64,000 bases of DNA from positions 868,001-932,000 of the forward strand of contig MU008181.1 in assembly GCA_010909165.1 (NCBI GenBank), in the 5' to 3' direction. A model generated the notes under the pieces. That model worked only from the letters and a program-made list of their open reading frames with translations. It searched no databases and was not told where the DNA came from. Source of the DNA: Anthoceros angustus. Lineage: Eukaryota; Streptophyta; Anthocerotopsida; Anthocerotales; Anthocerotaceae. Of this stretch, positions 43,354-56,859 are shown one piece after another. Both the position numbers and the translations under genes were made by a program. Each line of letters starts with the position of its first letter. The first letter of the stretch is position 1.

Positions 43354-45675
43354 ATGGCATTTGTGCCTTCCTTGGTGTCGTCATGTCCTTCTTCAACATG
43401 TTTCACCGGGGTTATTGGATATGATCGAGCCCTCTCCACTCGCACCGTATTGCTTTTTGCTCCAGCAGCTTCTGATCGTAGGTTTCCTTCGTCTTCTGCC
43501 CATCGTGTTTCGTCCACCTCTGCTCTCAGGCTTTGGTGGCTCGTGTTCGCTACGTCTCGCAGACGTTACCTGGGTACGACGACAGGTTCGAAGTGCTGCT
43601 CACCTTCCACCTGTAGCAGCCCCTCAGGTAGGGAATGGCGGACAGCCCAATGACCCTTGTCCTCGTCACTGTCTGTATGTCTGGATGAATTGCACATGCC
43701 TATGGGTTGTATTTGCCTTTGAGGGAGTTCTGGATTCACGTCATCGGTGAATTGTCTCTTGCAGGTGTGACAATGGGCCCACCTTCCGCCCCCCTGAACG
43801 TGAAGACGGACGAGGTGCTTCCTTCAGAGGTTGAGCTGCCTCCTTCTAGAACGGAACTGTATCCGGCAATTGAGCCATATAGAACTGGATTCCTACGAGT
43901 GTCGGACCTTCACAATCTTTACTGGGAGGAAAACGGAAATCCGGATGGCCAGGTAAGTGCACCCATCGTAGTGATTTCTCGGTTGACCTTTTGTGGGGTC
44001 GTAGAAAACCAAGTTCGTGAGTGCCCTGCAATGTTCTGCTTTCTCTCAAACTATGGTGTCGATGGTTGTCCTTACCACGAGTAGTCTATGCAATGACAGC
44101 CAGTGCTTTTCCTCCATGGTGGACCTGGAAGTGGTACAAGCAGTGGGAACAGGAGATTTTTTGATCCAGACTTCTATCGCATCATTCTTCATGACCAGGT
44201 ATGCCCAAGACGTGTGAGGTTTTCTCATATTTCTGCACCAACAGATGGTTTTAAATGTTTTGCTGCACATTTTCACAGCGAGGCTCGGGAAAGAGCACAC
44301 CACATGCATGCTTGGAAGAAAACGACACATGGCGTCTAGCTGAAGACATCGAGAAACTGCGGGAACATTTGGGGATCTCGAAGTGGATGGTCTGAAAACA
44401 ATTTTCAGTTGTTGTTCGATTTATTCTGTGATCGTTTTGGAAGTTGTGTATTCAGACTCCTGACGCCAATTGTTTCCTGCAGGTCTTTGGGGGATCATGG
44501 GGCAGTACTCTCAGTCTCTTTTATGCCCAGCAATATCCAGATCGAGTAAGTCCTCGCCGCACATTTATGGGACCATCTGATCTTCCAAGCAAAACAACCT
44601 TTTAATAAACAATGTGGTTGTGTATGCTAGGTGTTAGCATTGGTACTTCGGGGTATTTTCCTAGTGCGGAAGAAGGAGATTGATTGGTTCTACCGGGGTG
44701 GTGCTGCAGCAATCTTTCCTGATGGTAGGACATGATCTCTAGCAACTCCGGCTCTTTTTGAGAGTTCCAGATGCTTTGTGGTGACTAAGAAAGGTAGTGC
44801 TGTGGTAAGGGGGCATGTAGCGTGGGAATCTTACAGAAACTTCATCCCTGAGGAGGAAAGGAGTGATTTCGTGGAAGCCTATGCCAAACGGCTGAGTGGG
44901 AGCGATCCTCAAGTGCAGGTCAGCACATATTCTCTTGCAGGTCCAATCAAGATGTCAAACCCATCATAGTGGTCGTTTGACATAGTTTCATACAGCTAGC
45001 TGCAGCCAGAGCCTGGACGAATTGGGAGCTGGCAACATCTTACCTTGTGCCCAATGAGGACTCACTGAAGCGGGGAGAAAGCGAACGTTTTGCTCTGGTA
45101 CTGTAGGTTCTGCCTTGTTTGTCGGTAGCCTTTTTCCTGGTGGTGCTATTGCGATATTTGCAGACGGCCTTCTTCACAGCTTGACTTCGAACATCGCGCT
45201 GTGCAGGCCTTTGCTCGAGTGGAGAACCATTACTTCGTAAACAAAGGCTTCTTCCCGTCTGATTCCTTCCTGCTCGACAACATAGACAAGATTAGGCATC
45301 TGCCAGGCATAATCGTTCAGGTGATGTATCTTGCAAGGGTGCATGCACGACCGCAAGGGCTCCATTGTTTTTGGATAGTGGACTCAAAGCTTGTACTACA
45401 TTCTCTTGTTCGAGCAGGGCCGATATGACATCGTTTGCCCCATCATGACCGCATGGGATCTTCACAAGGCCTGGCCAGAGGCTCAATTCAAGGTATGTGC
45501 AGAATTTGGTTGTAATTCACCTACTCACTTGGCTGGTATGAACCTTCGGTTTTGGTGGGTTCTTCCGATGCAGGTGGTCCCAAATGCGGGTCACTCAGCG
45601 AACGAGACCGGAATATCTGCTGAACTTGTTGCTGCCACCGAGTACATGAAGAAGAGTGTAGCTTGGGACGTTTGA
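43354..45675 (+). CDS. PIP: Proline iminopeptidase (S33 family)
   Basis: Eleven exons join to 421 residues: 43354-43573, 43765-43952, 44100-44198, 44279-44389, 44483-44545, 44631-44724, 44821-44918, 44996-45097, 45207-45320, 45418-45492 and 45574-45675. The enzyme releases N-terminal proline from peptides. An N-terminal extension of about 75 residues rich in Ser, Arg and Ala (exon 1) looks like an organellar transit peptide. The core starts YPAIEPYRTGFLRVSDLHNL. Motifs are the oxyanion HGGPG (VLFLHGGPGSG), HDQRGSGKSTPHA, nucleophile in GGSWGSTL, the acid in GRYDIVCP and the base in NAGHSANE. The exon 4 donor (GTCTGA) is weak but the join is unambiguous from the family alignment. Confidence 0.92.
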
Positions 45676-46585
45676 TGATTCACAGTTTCATTGCACAGCA
45701 TGCAAGGCGCAGTTAGCTTTCATACGAACGAGGCTCGTCATAATAGGTGCAGATCCTTTCCCTGTCGAGTCTGACAGACATTCAACTTCAGACTGACAGC
45801 TGACAACTGTCTAGCACAGCGACCAATCAATACATCTGCTGAATGCAACATGTCCGCACGTTCCCAGTCTTTTCCTGGTTCCACCAAAGAAGTATGGTAC
45901 AAAGGTCCTACAATTGGCTACACCCAGAGTAACTCCTAGGGCATGTCCACAATGATACAGTCGCCTGCCCTGAATACTCCCATGACCGGGAGCGATACAG
46001 AGAGGATCGAATCATTTGCCACACTGAGCGATACTACTAACAAGAATCCCCCCCATCCGTATTGACAAAATTCATAACACTCCACAAAGCTACTGTTACC
46101 AGCGTCAACACTGGCGTGCGAGTGATGATTGCCGCCATCATACCATCGAACACCGTCAGCTTCTCGCACTCCTGCAGTGTCTGATGGATAGCAAAAATTC
46201 CGGCAGCAAGAACTTCGAGACAAGTGCCTGCATATGAATTCCGGATCCACCACTAACGGTAAATTCAGTCAATCTACTCCATAGCATAGTACATGCCGTC
46301 AGAACCGAACCCCGAGTGTCACCAACTGTCACTTCCAGGTTGGTTGAAGTGGTTGTCGGTGTCTCCTGAACACCCAAAACAACAAGGATAGAACTGTTAA
46401 AGGTACAACCCTTTGAGAGTGTGAAGTAGTACCGAAAGGGTTTGAGCAAGGACATCAGTATTCTCAGAATCTCTACTCGCCTTGGGAGACCTCAAGGTGC
46501 AAAAAAATCTCTCCTATGGTCCAACTCACCAGAGAGGCGACAGAAATACACCCGGGCCCACCAAATTACAGGCTTTTCTAACTGG
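45676..46585. other. 3' flanks of two convergent genes, no gene seen
   Basis: Iminopeptidase (plus) and ARID4-like (minus) genes converge here. The stretch has only short frames, and 3' untranslated regions of both genes are expected. Confidence 0.5.
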
Positions 46586-49500
46586 CTACGCTGCCTTGAC
46601 TTGCTCTTTTATGTCTGGATTTTCGGCCAGCACTGTAAGGAAGTTAACAAGATGAAAAAATTAAGGCCCATCTCCCTACCAAAAAACGAAAACTTCCACC
46701 CTTCGAACGCCTCACACTCTAGAGGAACCTACAAATGTTGGAAGCTCTACGTTGGTGACCCACAGCATCAGAAACCAAAAGATCACTTACGAGGGCTCCT
46801 CATTTTTGCCCGCCTTGGCATGACTTTACCATTGCCGGTACAATGCGGGCATATGTAGTCCAGCCCATCAGTTTTTGCGTAATCCTGCATGTCCGAAAAA
46901 CCCATTAAGAAAGGAGCACACAGACGGAAGACCACAATATGCAGCTAGCCACCATTGGATGTCCACTATGCCCCGACCAGCTGTATGGTCATCCACAAGG
47001 GGAAGTCACCATGGACAGCAGAACTCACTTTGAATGCCGCGAGGCCTATTCGCTTGTCACAACCTAAGTGGGCCCACTCCCCGCAGACTCCACAGTTCAC
47101 CCAGTCTCCTGCTGCACCACTGCAAGGGATTTGTCACACTGTCCACTTCAGAACTCGATTGTCCCTCAAGGACTGCAACTCTGACACGTGCAAAACTTGA
47201 AGTTCAGGACTACCTGTGACATAAGATACAGCACTCTCCATCCACGTCGCTGTGTGCAAACTCATACTCAAGTAGGTAAGTCTCGTAGTGTTTCTTTAAA
47301 GTGTTGCCCACACCCTATGTCAGGTAATCGAGTGCTGGATTGTAAGCACACTGATCTTCGTAAATGGCAAGCTTGCAAAACCCGTGCACAGGAAGCATGT
47401 TCTTACAGTCATTTTGTTGATGGTGGTATGGTTACGCATCTTCGAGAAGATCTGACCTTTCCAGTTGATACCATTGCCAACATGGAAACCACCCCTAGAC
47501 ACTACCTGCGCGACACCAATCCGGTCAAGAGTAAGTGAGTAAGCTATATTTCTCAAAGGAGCAGCCGATGCAAGTAACACTCATGTCAAGGAGTTCTGAT
47601 AGATCATTAAGCTGGCACTCACTTCCTTATACAGATTATATAAGTCGAGCTTGGCTCCATTAAGGACAGCTTCAGGGAAATTATCTGGACCACCAGGAGG
47701 CACATGCTTTGAATGGCCTCTTGATATAAGAAACTGAATGAGGTCCTGCAAGAATTCTTCCTGGTACAAGGAAACCCGTAGGGATTAGCACAGTAAAACA
47801 AAGGCTTACGGAACCTCAAGTAGAATGAGAAGAATATGCAGACCCACACAGGTTCTCACCTCGGAGCACTTATCCATGGGCCGCCGCGAACATTCATGTT
47901 GGGGCACTAGAGAGGCTGGAAAGAAGGGGCCAGGCAGTCCACCCGTAGGTTGATTGCCTTCTGACGCAGGAGTGCCGCCATTCATGTTGATGGCTGTCAG
48001 CCCAGCCCCAGTGCTAGGCCTTGATCTACTAGTACCACCATTTGCCAATGGCAGCTTCATAGACCACCCTGTTTGAGCCCCAGCAAGCACAGCTGCAGCA
48101 AATGGCATGAGTTTTCGCCGTGTTGAATGAGGGACAGGCTTCATGGCTGCAAGCAGTTGTGGTTTTTGGATCCCCAGACGGGACCCTTCCACAACTCCAT
48201 TTTTCCCTGCACGGTTTCCACAGTTCCCACTGCTCTCTTCCTTATTTCCATGCAGCAAAGCATCTTCATCATTCAACCCACCATTTGATGGACAGGGATG
48301 GTGGAGTAGTTTGCGCCTTTTTGTACTCGGCTCTGGTGGTGAAAGCCAGGAAGGTATGCTTGCTACATACTTGGATTCATGTTGGCTTGATCCCACAGAG
48401 CTGTGAGGCTTTCTGAGCAGCTTTTCAAGCCGTATGGCATCTGCTTTCTGAAAAGCAGCCACAGGTGCTCCCTCTACTCCAGCTATGCCCAATTCAGCAA
48501 ATTTTCTGTAATAGACCTCAGATGAAAGCTGTCTCAGAATCTGCAAATGCCACTTTGAGTGATCAATCTGCCATTTGTATAAATGAAGAGCTCTGCCAAA
48601 ATGAAAAAAAGCCGACAGTCTTACCTGTGCAGCCCATGCAGGTGTTGTTATTCTAAGCTCCACAACAGGCGCACCAGCCGCTACAGACAACGACCTTCGC
48701 AATCCAGTGGTGACTGGAGCAGCTTTTCCTTCATCCTTGCACTTCACGAGCTGAACTAGCTTGGTCTTTGCAGCCAGTTCCTTGCGTATAGCTGCTTCCA
48801 GAAGCTGCAAAAAGAGCCAATGTCAGATTCCACTGAGCGAGTTCCACATTGCTCAATTCGAATCATATCCAGAGAGCTTACAAGGACATGGGGTTTCACG
48901 CACCTGGTCGTCAAAACAGGTGTGCCCCCCACCAGAGACCAGCAGAGGTATCCTAGCACCACTTGTGGTGCACACATCACATCTCATCGTAACAACGCCC
49001 CGAACAAGAACTGCAGCTGCCTTTGGGGGAGGAGGAGCACTGCGAGAGGGAGACCACACTTGAACGTTAAGCTCTGAAAGGAAAACTAACAACGATGGTC
49101 ACAAACACTCGTGACAGCAATTGCTTACCTGAGACGATTCAGAAGTCGAATGGCTTTAACCTGAAAATGGGACAAACAAGATGCAGACGCAGGTTATAGG
49201 CAAGAGCCCATGGATGTAGCACTCTGGAATACCAATCAAATCTGTGGCAGTCGACTTGCGCATTTGAGACGACAAACTCAAAGAGCATATCAGGAAGCAA
49301 ACGGGTTACCTCAATTGTAATCAAACAACTCAAGCCAGCTTCAATATCTTTCAGCCTCTGTGCATCCTGCCATGTAGCAATATTGTTAGCAGAATAGGAC
49401 AAGGCACATACCACAAGTGTGCTGACTGACACCAGAGTTGATAGAGAAACTAAAACTAGACAGACAGCACAAGCTGGAAAAGATACCAGCAGCATCCGGC

Positions 49501-49615
49501 AACCTGTATGGCAAGATGAAAGTGCAAACAAGAAGCTGAGAGCACAAGGCACACCATCCATCTCTCTCCTACAGGCGAGGTCAATAATCGCCCCCCATGC
49601 AGCAACATTCGCCAT
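46586..49615 (-). CDS. ARID4: ARID-PHD chromatin protein, plant ARID4-like
   Basis: Twelve exons on the minus strand give 594 residues: 49487-49615, 49310-49366, 49129-49160, 48904-49039, 48625-48804, 47860-48540, 47623-47760, 47407-47505, 47214-47314, 47029-47119, 46791-46884 and 46586-46632. In Arabidopsis ARID2-4 belong to the PEAT complex in heterochromatin silencing. The N-terminal part matches plant ARID4 (SAPPPP, RGVVTMRCDVCTTSG, LLVSGGGHTCFDDQLLE, SWLSPPEPSTKRRK). The ARID domain starts at about residue 406 (EEFLQDLIQFLISRGHSKHV, FPEAVLNGAKLDLYNLYKEV, SRGGFHVGNGINWKGQIFSK, GVGNTLKKHYETYLLEYE). A PHD finger follows (CCILCHSGAAGDWVNCGVCG, CDKRIG, YICPHC). The first exon junction (49487) is tentative, and the N-terminus is shorter than in other plant ARID4 proteins. 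Confidence 0.87.
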
Positions 49616-52270
49616 GGCCAGCTAGAGCTATAGTTTTAGTGCGTCGCGAAACACACTAGGCTACCCACCAGCAGGCTGGCCTCCCCGCAGACAAGAATTC
49701 GAAGCTGGGTCTCGTCGTCATAAAAGTGCAATACCGACACATCTCCGGCATCCGCCTCGCCCTGGGTGCACTCCTTGTGCGTCTCCTCCTTGACAAAGGC
49801 GGGCTCGTAGAGAGCCGCTGACCCCATCGCTGCCCGGCCCACGGAGTCAGCAGCCCATCACGGCCCGGCCAACACGTTGCAGATCTGCGTGAAGCTCCAG
49901 AATCCCAGACCCGGACCCAAAATCGTACCGGGCTACAGAAGAAATCGAGGCAGGGCAGCAGGAGAGCCCACACATGTGGGGCACGCCCCGGATTGTACAG
50001 GAGCAGGGTCAAGAATCAATCTAGTCAAGAATGAGGCGGGCAAGAATGAGATGCTCAAGAAGGAAGTTTGCTGCGGCCTGCTCCTGCTGCTGGTGCAACA
50101 TGGCTGGGAAGCAGGGAAAGCAGGTGAAGCAGGTGAAGCAGGTGCCTCAGATGCATGGCAGCATGCTTGCTTGCAAGATGTGCTTCCTTGCACACAAACC
50201 CGATTGCGATAACTGTTTGATGGGATGTAACCCTAGGTTGAATGCGATGCTGGACGAATGCATCGGGAGCCCGGGTGAGGCTAGGCGAGGTTATTAATAC
50301 TCTTGTCCTGTCATGTCTCGGATGGACAGACAGTCGAGTCAAGATGGACAATTCCCAAATAGAACCGGAAAAAAATAAGCTGCTGCAATCGGACGGTTTG
50401 AATGGGACGCAATTGCTGTACTGGGCTGTGATTGGGGAATGTGCCTGTTCGAGTTCATTCAGTCCCCTGCGCTGCCCTTGCGCCCCCCTCCCTTAATTGG
50501 AATCTGGTCCTGGTTCCCATCGGGTGAGGTCAAAAAATTCCAACACACAGACCTACATGTGGTATTACATGTGTGGCCTCGGTGAAACTGTGAAGTCATT
50601 CCCCGCTCACCGTTCCCTCATACTGGCTGCCCACCATTATTCCGCTCTCCCTTTTCCGGTGATTCGCTTCTGGTGCATTCTTGTGCGCGCTCGAGGATAA
50701 CAGATCCTTCCTTCCCACCGCTCGTTAGCGCCGGCGGGCCCGCACTTCTCGTTACAGCATCTCCCCCCCCACCCCCCTCTTCCTCCTTTTAAGGAGAAAC
50801 TTTCAACACCCAGCGTTCCGATCGAGCTGTACTGCGTGCCTAGCCTAATACATACCATGCGCTTAACAAGCCATCCTTCCTTCTTTCCCTCATTCTTCGT
50901 TCTCCCTTGGCCCAGTATAATAATCCGGTGGTACCTACCTCGCCCAAATTCAATTCTGCCCACCTCGCTCTGGTGGGTAGTAACTTGGACAGTACACAGA
51001 GTCTGTAACGCTTCAATCCGCACAAGCACACGGGACGACGCCTCGGGCGCACTGCCCAGCCACGACTCGCGCATGCTTGTGACTGTGGACCGTGCTCCTC
51101 TGCTTGCAACTTCCAACCGGCGCAATTTCAAGCTCCTCGTCTTAACCCGACTTGTACGGCCTGGTCCGAACTCCTGTGGTTACCTTCACCACCCCCGTTA
51201 TGCGTGAATCACACAAGCAGCAGCTGATCTACAATCGAGGCTAGGGATTGGGTGTGTCTCTTCCGACTCAGACTGCGAGAGGAAGGTGTTTGGTGTAGCA
51301 GAATTTTAGCTGAATTCAGCTGGTTTCTGTAATTCAATTTTACAAGCTTCAAGCATATTCATATGTCCTATGTATGGGAGCTTGGTGGAGTTATATATTG
51401 GAGATTGATGGCTGATACATATCTATATAGTCTCCAAATTCACTAAAAATCAAAATCCCGCAGTGGAAATATGATTTGAAGTAATCACGCAGGGCACTAA
51501 CAATTAGTGGCCCTGCACGTTGGGGGAGACGAATGCATAAAGTCATTGTACTAAGCAAGCACCTCTGGGCCATGAAGGTGGCAATCCATCTTAGCACTGA
51601 TTCCCACTGTAGGATACTTAACTTAGGAGTTCCAACCTCCATATTTGAGCTTATAAATATAATATAATATTATTTAATTATATTGTTTAATTTAAATACT
51701 TAAAATTTATCTAGAGTAAATTATCTCCGACACGTCCCATAAAAGATGTAACGAAGATGAAACTCCTTGCTGTATTGAAAAAGATAACAAAATATTTCTC
51801 TGAAAAAATCAAAGAAAAAAACTAACGCTAAGTTTAATCTATCCGTACCATTGAACTATATTAAGTTGGGAAAGTTTTTATTCAAGGAAAGAGGAGGTGG
51901 GTGAACCAAGGCTATCATGTTAGTGCTCGTATCATAACCTAATGCAGCTCGTCTTTCCATTCTCGTATCTTCTCCTGCACCTTCGTTCGACTCGTGGGCT
52001 CGACACGGCAAAAGCGGCAGCTAGGAGCGGGAGCGCGTGGGTTGTGGTGAAGGTGCATCTCACGGTCCCGGGCTTGGAGTCGTCTCAGGATCTGATCGGG
52101 AGCGCTCGGCATCGTGTTGGAGGAGGGGTGGAGTTTCGCGAGAAGGGCGGGCGTGGGGGCAGCGTGTTGTGGTCTTACAAGGTGGTAGAGGAGAGGAGAG
52201 GAGAGGCGGGATTAGGTCGTGTTGGAGGGAACTGCAGGGTTTCAGCTGCGGGCGCCCTGCTCCGTGCACC
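49616..52270. other. Intergenic region between ARID4-like and TCF25 genes
   Basis: No gene recognised. The left part (49,616-51,250) has ordinary composition with several GT- and CT-rich tracts. The segment 51,300-51,930 is sharply AT-rich, contains ATAATATAATATTATTTAAT-like sequence and looks like an old insertion. The last 300 bases are G-rich and should hold the TCF25 promoter and leader. Confidence 0.5.
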
Positions 52271-54551
52271 ATGTCGGCCCGGATGATGCAACGAGCGCTG
52301 AGGGAGGCGGGTGTGGCATCCATGAGTCCGGTCGCCCCTGTACCGGAGGAGGAGGTGGAGGAAGAGGAGGAGGAGGATGTGACACAAGTCGTGAGGAATC
52401 CATTTGACCTCCTCGGTCTGCAGGCAAGTTTCGGCCCGCAGATCTTCGTCATGTGGTGTGGTGTGGTGTGGTGTGTGTGGATGGAAGCATCTGTGCGGAA
52501 ACCCTAGTTTCCGGGGTTTCGGAGCTTGCTAGCACATCCCTTCGAGCATGGGCTCTGCAATTGAGTCGGCATGCAGGATGTTTTGACCTTCTGGTTGTGG
52601 CCCGTCGTGTCTCAGGATGGTGACGACGTGGATGAAGTTGAGCTGCATGAAGATACCAGTGCAAGTGCAGGTCTGGCGTATGACAGGTTTCCTGTTGCCA
52701 CTCCTGCCAAGTCGAAGAAAAAGAAGAAAGGGGGCAAAAAGAAAGGCAAAGCCTCGGTCAGGGAGAAGGAACACCTTGCAGGGACATCCGAGCAGGTTAC
52801 CGAAAGCGAAAGAGGAGTTCCTGTGGCAGAGGGTGATGCGGGTAGCAGGGATGTTGAAGCCCCTTTGCCCCAGTCAAGTGGGCGAGGCTCAGTGCAGCTT
52901 TTGGCCGTGGATCCTAAATTTCTCAGGGCCGAAAATGAGCTGAGGCGGATTTTCGGGTCTAAGGTGATCAATGCAGTGGAGCGGAAAGGTGACTCTGGAG
53001 GGTACTGGCAAAGGAGATATGGTATGAGGAGAGGGAGCAGGGCTCTGAAGAAGACCCTTTTGACTCCACCTGCACCGCGCCATGAGAGTGACCTGTTGAT
53101 GGAATGTACGAGGGTCAGGGAGGGGCTTCAGTTTTTTCGGTAACTTGTCCCCGTCATGCATCAGGCTTGTTTGCACTGTGGCTATCTGATGTCTCTGCTT
53201 TCTGGAAAGCTTTGAGTGTATATCCGGGTTCACCCTCATTTCACGTTTGTAGGTATGTGTATTCTGCTAGCTACTTGGAAACTCAGAAGGCATACGAGGA
53301 GTGCGTGAAAACCCACAATCATAATAGGATTGCCCAGCTGCTTGCTCGACATCCCTACCATGTGGAGTCTTTGTTTGCAATGGCTGAGCTGCATCGGCAC
53401 ATGGGTCAGTACCAGCAAGCAGCTCAATACTTGGAGCGATGTCTCTGTGCTATGGAGTCTGCTTGGCACCCCTTATTCGATCCCACCCTGGGTACCTGCA
53501 GACTGGACTTCTCCCATGAGCCCAACAGACCCTTTTTCCTAGCACTGTTCAGGCACATGCAACATCTGGGTAGGCGGGGATGTCATCGGACAGCACTGGA
53601 GGTGTGCAAGCTCCTGCTCTCTTTGGATTCTGATGATCCCCTTGGAGCCCTCTTTTGCATAGACTATTTTGCCTTGAGAGCAGAGCAGTACGAGTGGCTT
53701 GAGGGGTTTGTTGAAGAGTATGGGACAGACAAGCCCTTATCCCTCTTCCCAAACTTTGCTCTGTCGTTGGCTATAGCCAGGTTCAGGATTGAAGAAAAGG
53801 AGAAGCGTCCTCATGCCTCTGCTCGGCGTGCTTTGGCATCAGTGACGGAAAAAGCAGGCAGGGCAAGTTCAACCTCTCTGTTGAAGCAAGCTTTGATGCT
53901 ACATCCAACCATGCTGCCAAAAATTGTTGAGAAGGCTCCCATCAAAGAGGATGCCGCGTGGCTCAAGGTTACACAGCACCCATTTTTTTCACGGGCAACT
54001 GTGGGCTCCCCAACGCTGGAACATGTGATTTCCATTTATCTTGAGCGCAATAGTGTCCTTTGGAGGGCATCTGAGGTGCAGTGGTGGCTAAAGGAGGCTG
54101 CAACTGCCGTTGTGCAAATTGTAGACGAAAATGATGGAGAAGCTGCAACCTGGGGATGCGTGCGAGATGAAGCTTTTCAAAATGTCGAAAACGAGTGAGT
54201 CAGTTTATGGCCCTTCTGCTTTTCCATTCACAGCCGCATTGAGGTTTAAGAGTAGTACGATCTTGTGTTCTGATTTTGTTTTGGCTATGCCCTCTTGATG
54301 GCCTTTGGAATGGCAGGTATGGACACCTCCTCGTCTCGGACTTCTCTGACACCGCTGCAAGTCTTCCTCCTGAGGCGCTGCAGGAAATGGGCTTTCATGA
54401 CGTTCACGAAGTGCCTGACATCGACGAGCTCAATGCGGCTTGGTTTGAAGAAGATGACGCAGATCATGAGAATGACGCCCCTGAAGCGATGCTTGAACTC
54501 GTTCTTCGGATGTTTGGAAATTTGATGATACGCAGGGGCCTGCATGGATGA
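52271..54551 (+). CDS. TCF25: TCF25 / NULP1 / Rqc1 homologue
   Basis: Four exons (52271-52423, 52616-53139, 53253-54194, 54317-54551) encode 617 residues. Yeast Rqc1, the homologue, is part of the ribosome quality control complex that targets stalled nascent chains on 60S subunits. The N-terminus is acidic (EEEVEEEEEEDV, then NPFDLLGLQ), followed by a Lys-rich block (KSKKKKKGGKKKGKA) and the DPKFLRAENELRRIFGSKV motif. The conserved core follows: YLETQKAYEECVKTHNHNRI, LLARHPYHVESLFAMAELHR, MGQYQQAAQYLERCL and LSLDSDDPLGALFCIDYFAL. The first intron starts with GC (CAG|GCAAGT) rather than GT; the other two are GT-AG. The start ATG follows a G-rich leader. Confidence 0.92.
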
Positions 54552-56228
54552 CTCTGTTCTAACAGGGGCGGTCAACCTTCAACTGTTACTAAAGTCTTCT
54601 GGGAGCAGTCGAAACAAGGTAACTTTGGAGCAGGTTCTCGTCTCTTGGCTGCGTTCAGCGCGACCTGGCACCTTTGGCATATAGAACGGCCCGATACTTC
54701 TATGTATTTCCTGGCGCACACCCACAGTCAGCAGTCCCAGCATCCGTTTCTGCAGGAACGTGCGCGCTGCATTCCTTGTCATGAGTTTCTATCGTGGCAC
54801 TTGCCTGCGATTTTCGAACTCGGCACTGTGTTCGGTAGTATGTGCCGCGTTGTCGACCATTCTGCATACACGCCTGCTCGGTAAGGTGCGTAAATGCCCC
54901 CCAAGTTTAGGGTTTTATCTCACCTATCAGAAAATGATATGTATACATAGAAATGGTCACACACATGGGAGGGATTATCATAATATTAACAGCTTTACCA
55001 AGACCTAGAGACTTGATGGTTAACTGCAACGAGGAGGTTTTCTCTATCATCTTAACGTCCTCCTAAAGTTCCTATGATAAGAAACGAAGTGACTGATCTC
55101 CTTTAGTTAAAATGAAATAGAAAAAGAGAGTAGTTTTATCCATTATAAAAATTAATTAAAAACTTTTGACCAATATATCAGATCAAAACGTGAAAGAATC
55201 TGAACCTTAACCTGAACTAATGTAATTCAAAATTTGTGCACAATATTAAAGAACATCAGTCAAAAGACTCGAGTTAAGCATTTTGGAAAAAAGAAATCCA
55301 TGAGAAATCTAAATTTGGCTGAATTCACTTTCTGGTCCAACTATGTTACAAAATAGACCACAAACATAATGAAGTGGGAACGACGAATTGCTTACCGCAT
55401 AAATTATTATTATCTCATATTTCAAATAATTATCTAATATTGTATATTCTTAATGCATAAAAATCTATATTGTCTACCAAATCATTAGATTAGAGTTCTT
55501 AGAGCATGAAAATTCTACGTTGTCCAATCTAAGGTCTTCATACATATTTTCAAACTTTCACATGGATGTATTACCTTCCGAAATAATAAAGGATCAAAAG
55601 AGTGCGGGACAACTTGAGGTTGTTTTCGCTTTGATGAAAGATCCCTCTAGTGTCATTCCATTCAGGGTCCATGGTGTATCGTGGGTTGGGTTGACAGGTG
55701 TTGTACACTAACACTGTCGTTGTTTTATTGTCCCACGGACGATGGATGTGTGAACGGTGTGAACACGTTTTGATAAGCTGCAGACCGTCGTGACACATGT
55801 TGAACAATCGTGTCTCTTCAATAGACTCTCGTCCCTATGCGTCAAGGAGCATTACCATTATACATTTTACAATACAGAATTAAGAGATTCCAAGTGACAA
55901 ACCTACCATTATACATTTTACAATACAGAATTAAGAGATTCCAAGTGATAAACCGTCATGCTCCCCATTTCGTCACAAGACGCACTTGCTGCTCCACATA
56001 TTGGTTGATAGTCTTTTATTGGCCTCTCTTGAGGGCCACCTCAAAATAGCTGGATCCGTGTGTTGCACAAAGTCCCTGTAAGCTTGGATGCCGTATGCTT
56101 TGCGTGAAATCCTAGATACGATGATGTTCGGTGACACTCCTAGCATGCACCCGCTTCATCAAATACGACGATGTGGAGAAGCCTTCCACCATCATAAGCA
56201 CCTGAATGCTGCTGGGAGACATTTGTTG
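54552..56228. other. AT-rich intergenic stretch with a 51-bp tandem duplication
   Basis: No gene recognised. TACCATTATACATTTTACAA and the following ATACAGAATTAAGAGATTCC occur twice at a 51-bp offset (55853-55948). The segment 55,000-55,560 is strongly AT-rich. Confidence 0.6.
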
Positions 56229-56780
56229 CTACATCAGTCTCAGGATTTGATGCACCAGAGGGTCGAAACTGTCGAGCATGTCCTGCTTTTTAATCTCAAT
56301 CTCGTTGCAGCTCTCCCTTTTCGGCCATCCCGTGCCAGCCTTCATCACTTCATATATCGGCCTAGGCCTTGGCAGCTTGGTGAAGTCCACCGCAAACGTT
56401 AGGGTTCCATCAAAGGTGCACTTCAAATCCTCCCACTTCCACAGCAACGATGCCATAGCCAGAGGATTCTCGTTTAGATAATCATGAAACCAACCTATCT
56501 TCCTTGACAGGAAATGCATGAAATTCTTGTCCACGAATTCGAAAGACCTTCGCACATATGAACAATCCAACAGTGCTCGCCTTCACCTCCCGAATCTTGG
56601 TCACGGCAGCCTCGTCAGTGCCTCATTGCATCACCCAATAGTCCCCCCCATGCTCTAGACATCTGCACCTCCCAGATCTTAGCTTGGTCCCAACAACCCC
56701 ATCACTCTCCTTCACATGCACCACAATGTCCACCATCCCGTAATTCATGTCAAAGGGACGAGTTTACCTACAGCCCGGTA
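56229..56780 (-). pseudogene. Unidentified minus-strand coding relic, repeated at 63.1 kb
   Basis: Coding-like pieces are MNYGMVDIVVHVKESDGVVG, TKIREVKASTVGLF, FVDKNFMHFLSRKIGWFHDY, MASLLWKWEDLKCTFDG and LPRPRPIYEVMKAGTGWP, separated by frame changes and a stop. The sequence just downstream of it (56,060-56,120, GCACAAAGTCCCTGTAAGC and GCGTGAAATCCT) recurs at 63,077-63,200, so this belongs to a repeat family. No domain recognised. Confidence 0.4.
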
Positions 56781-56859
56781 GGTATTATGACTGCAAATGA
56801 TGAAATTAATGACGGATGAAACCTGATAGATATGTATCATTGCATCGGAGTGTTGCATC

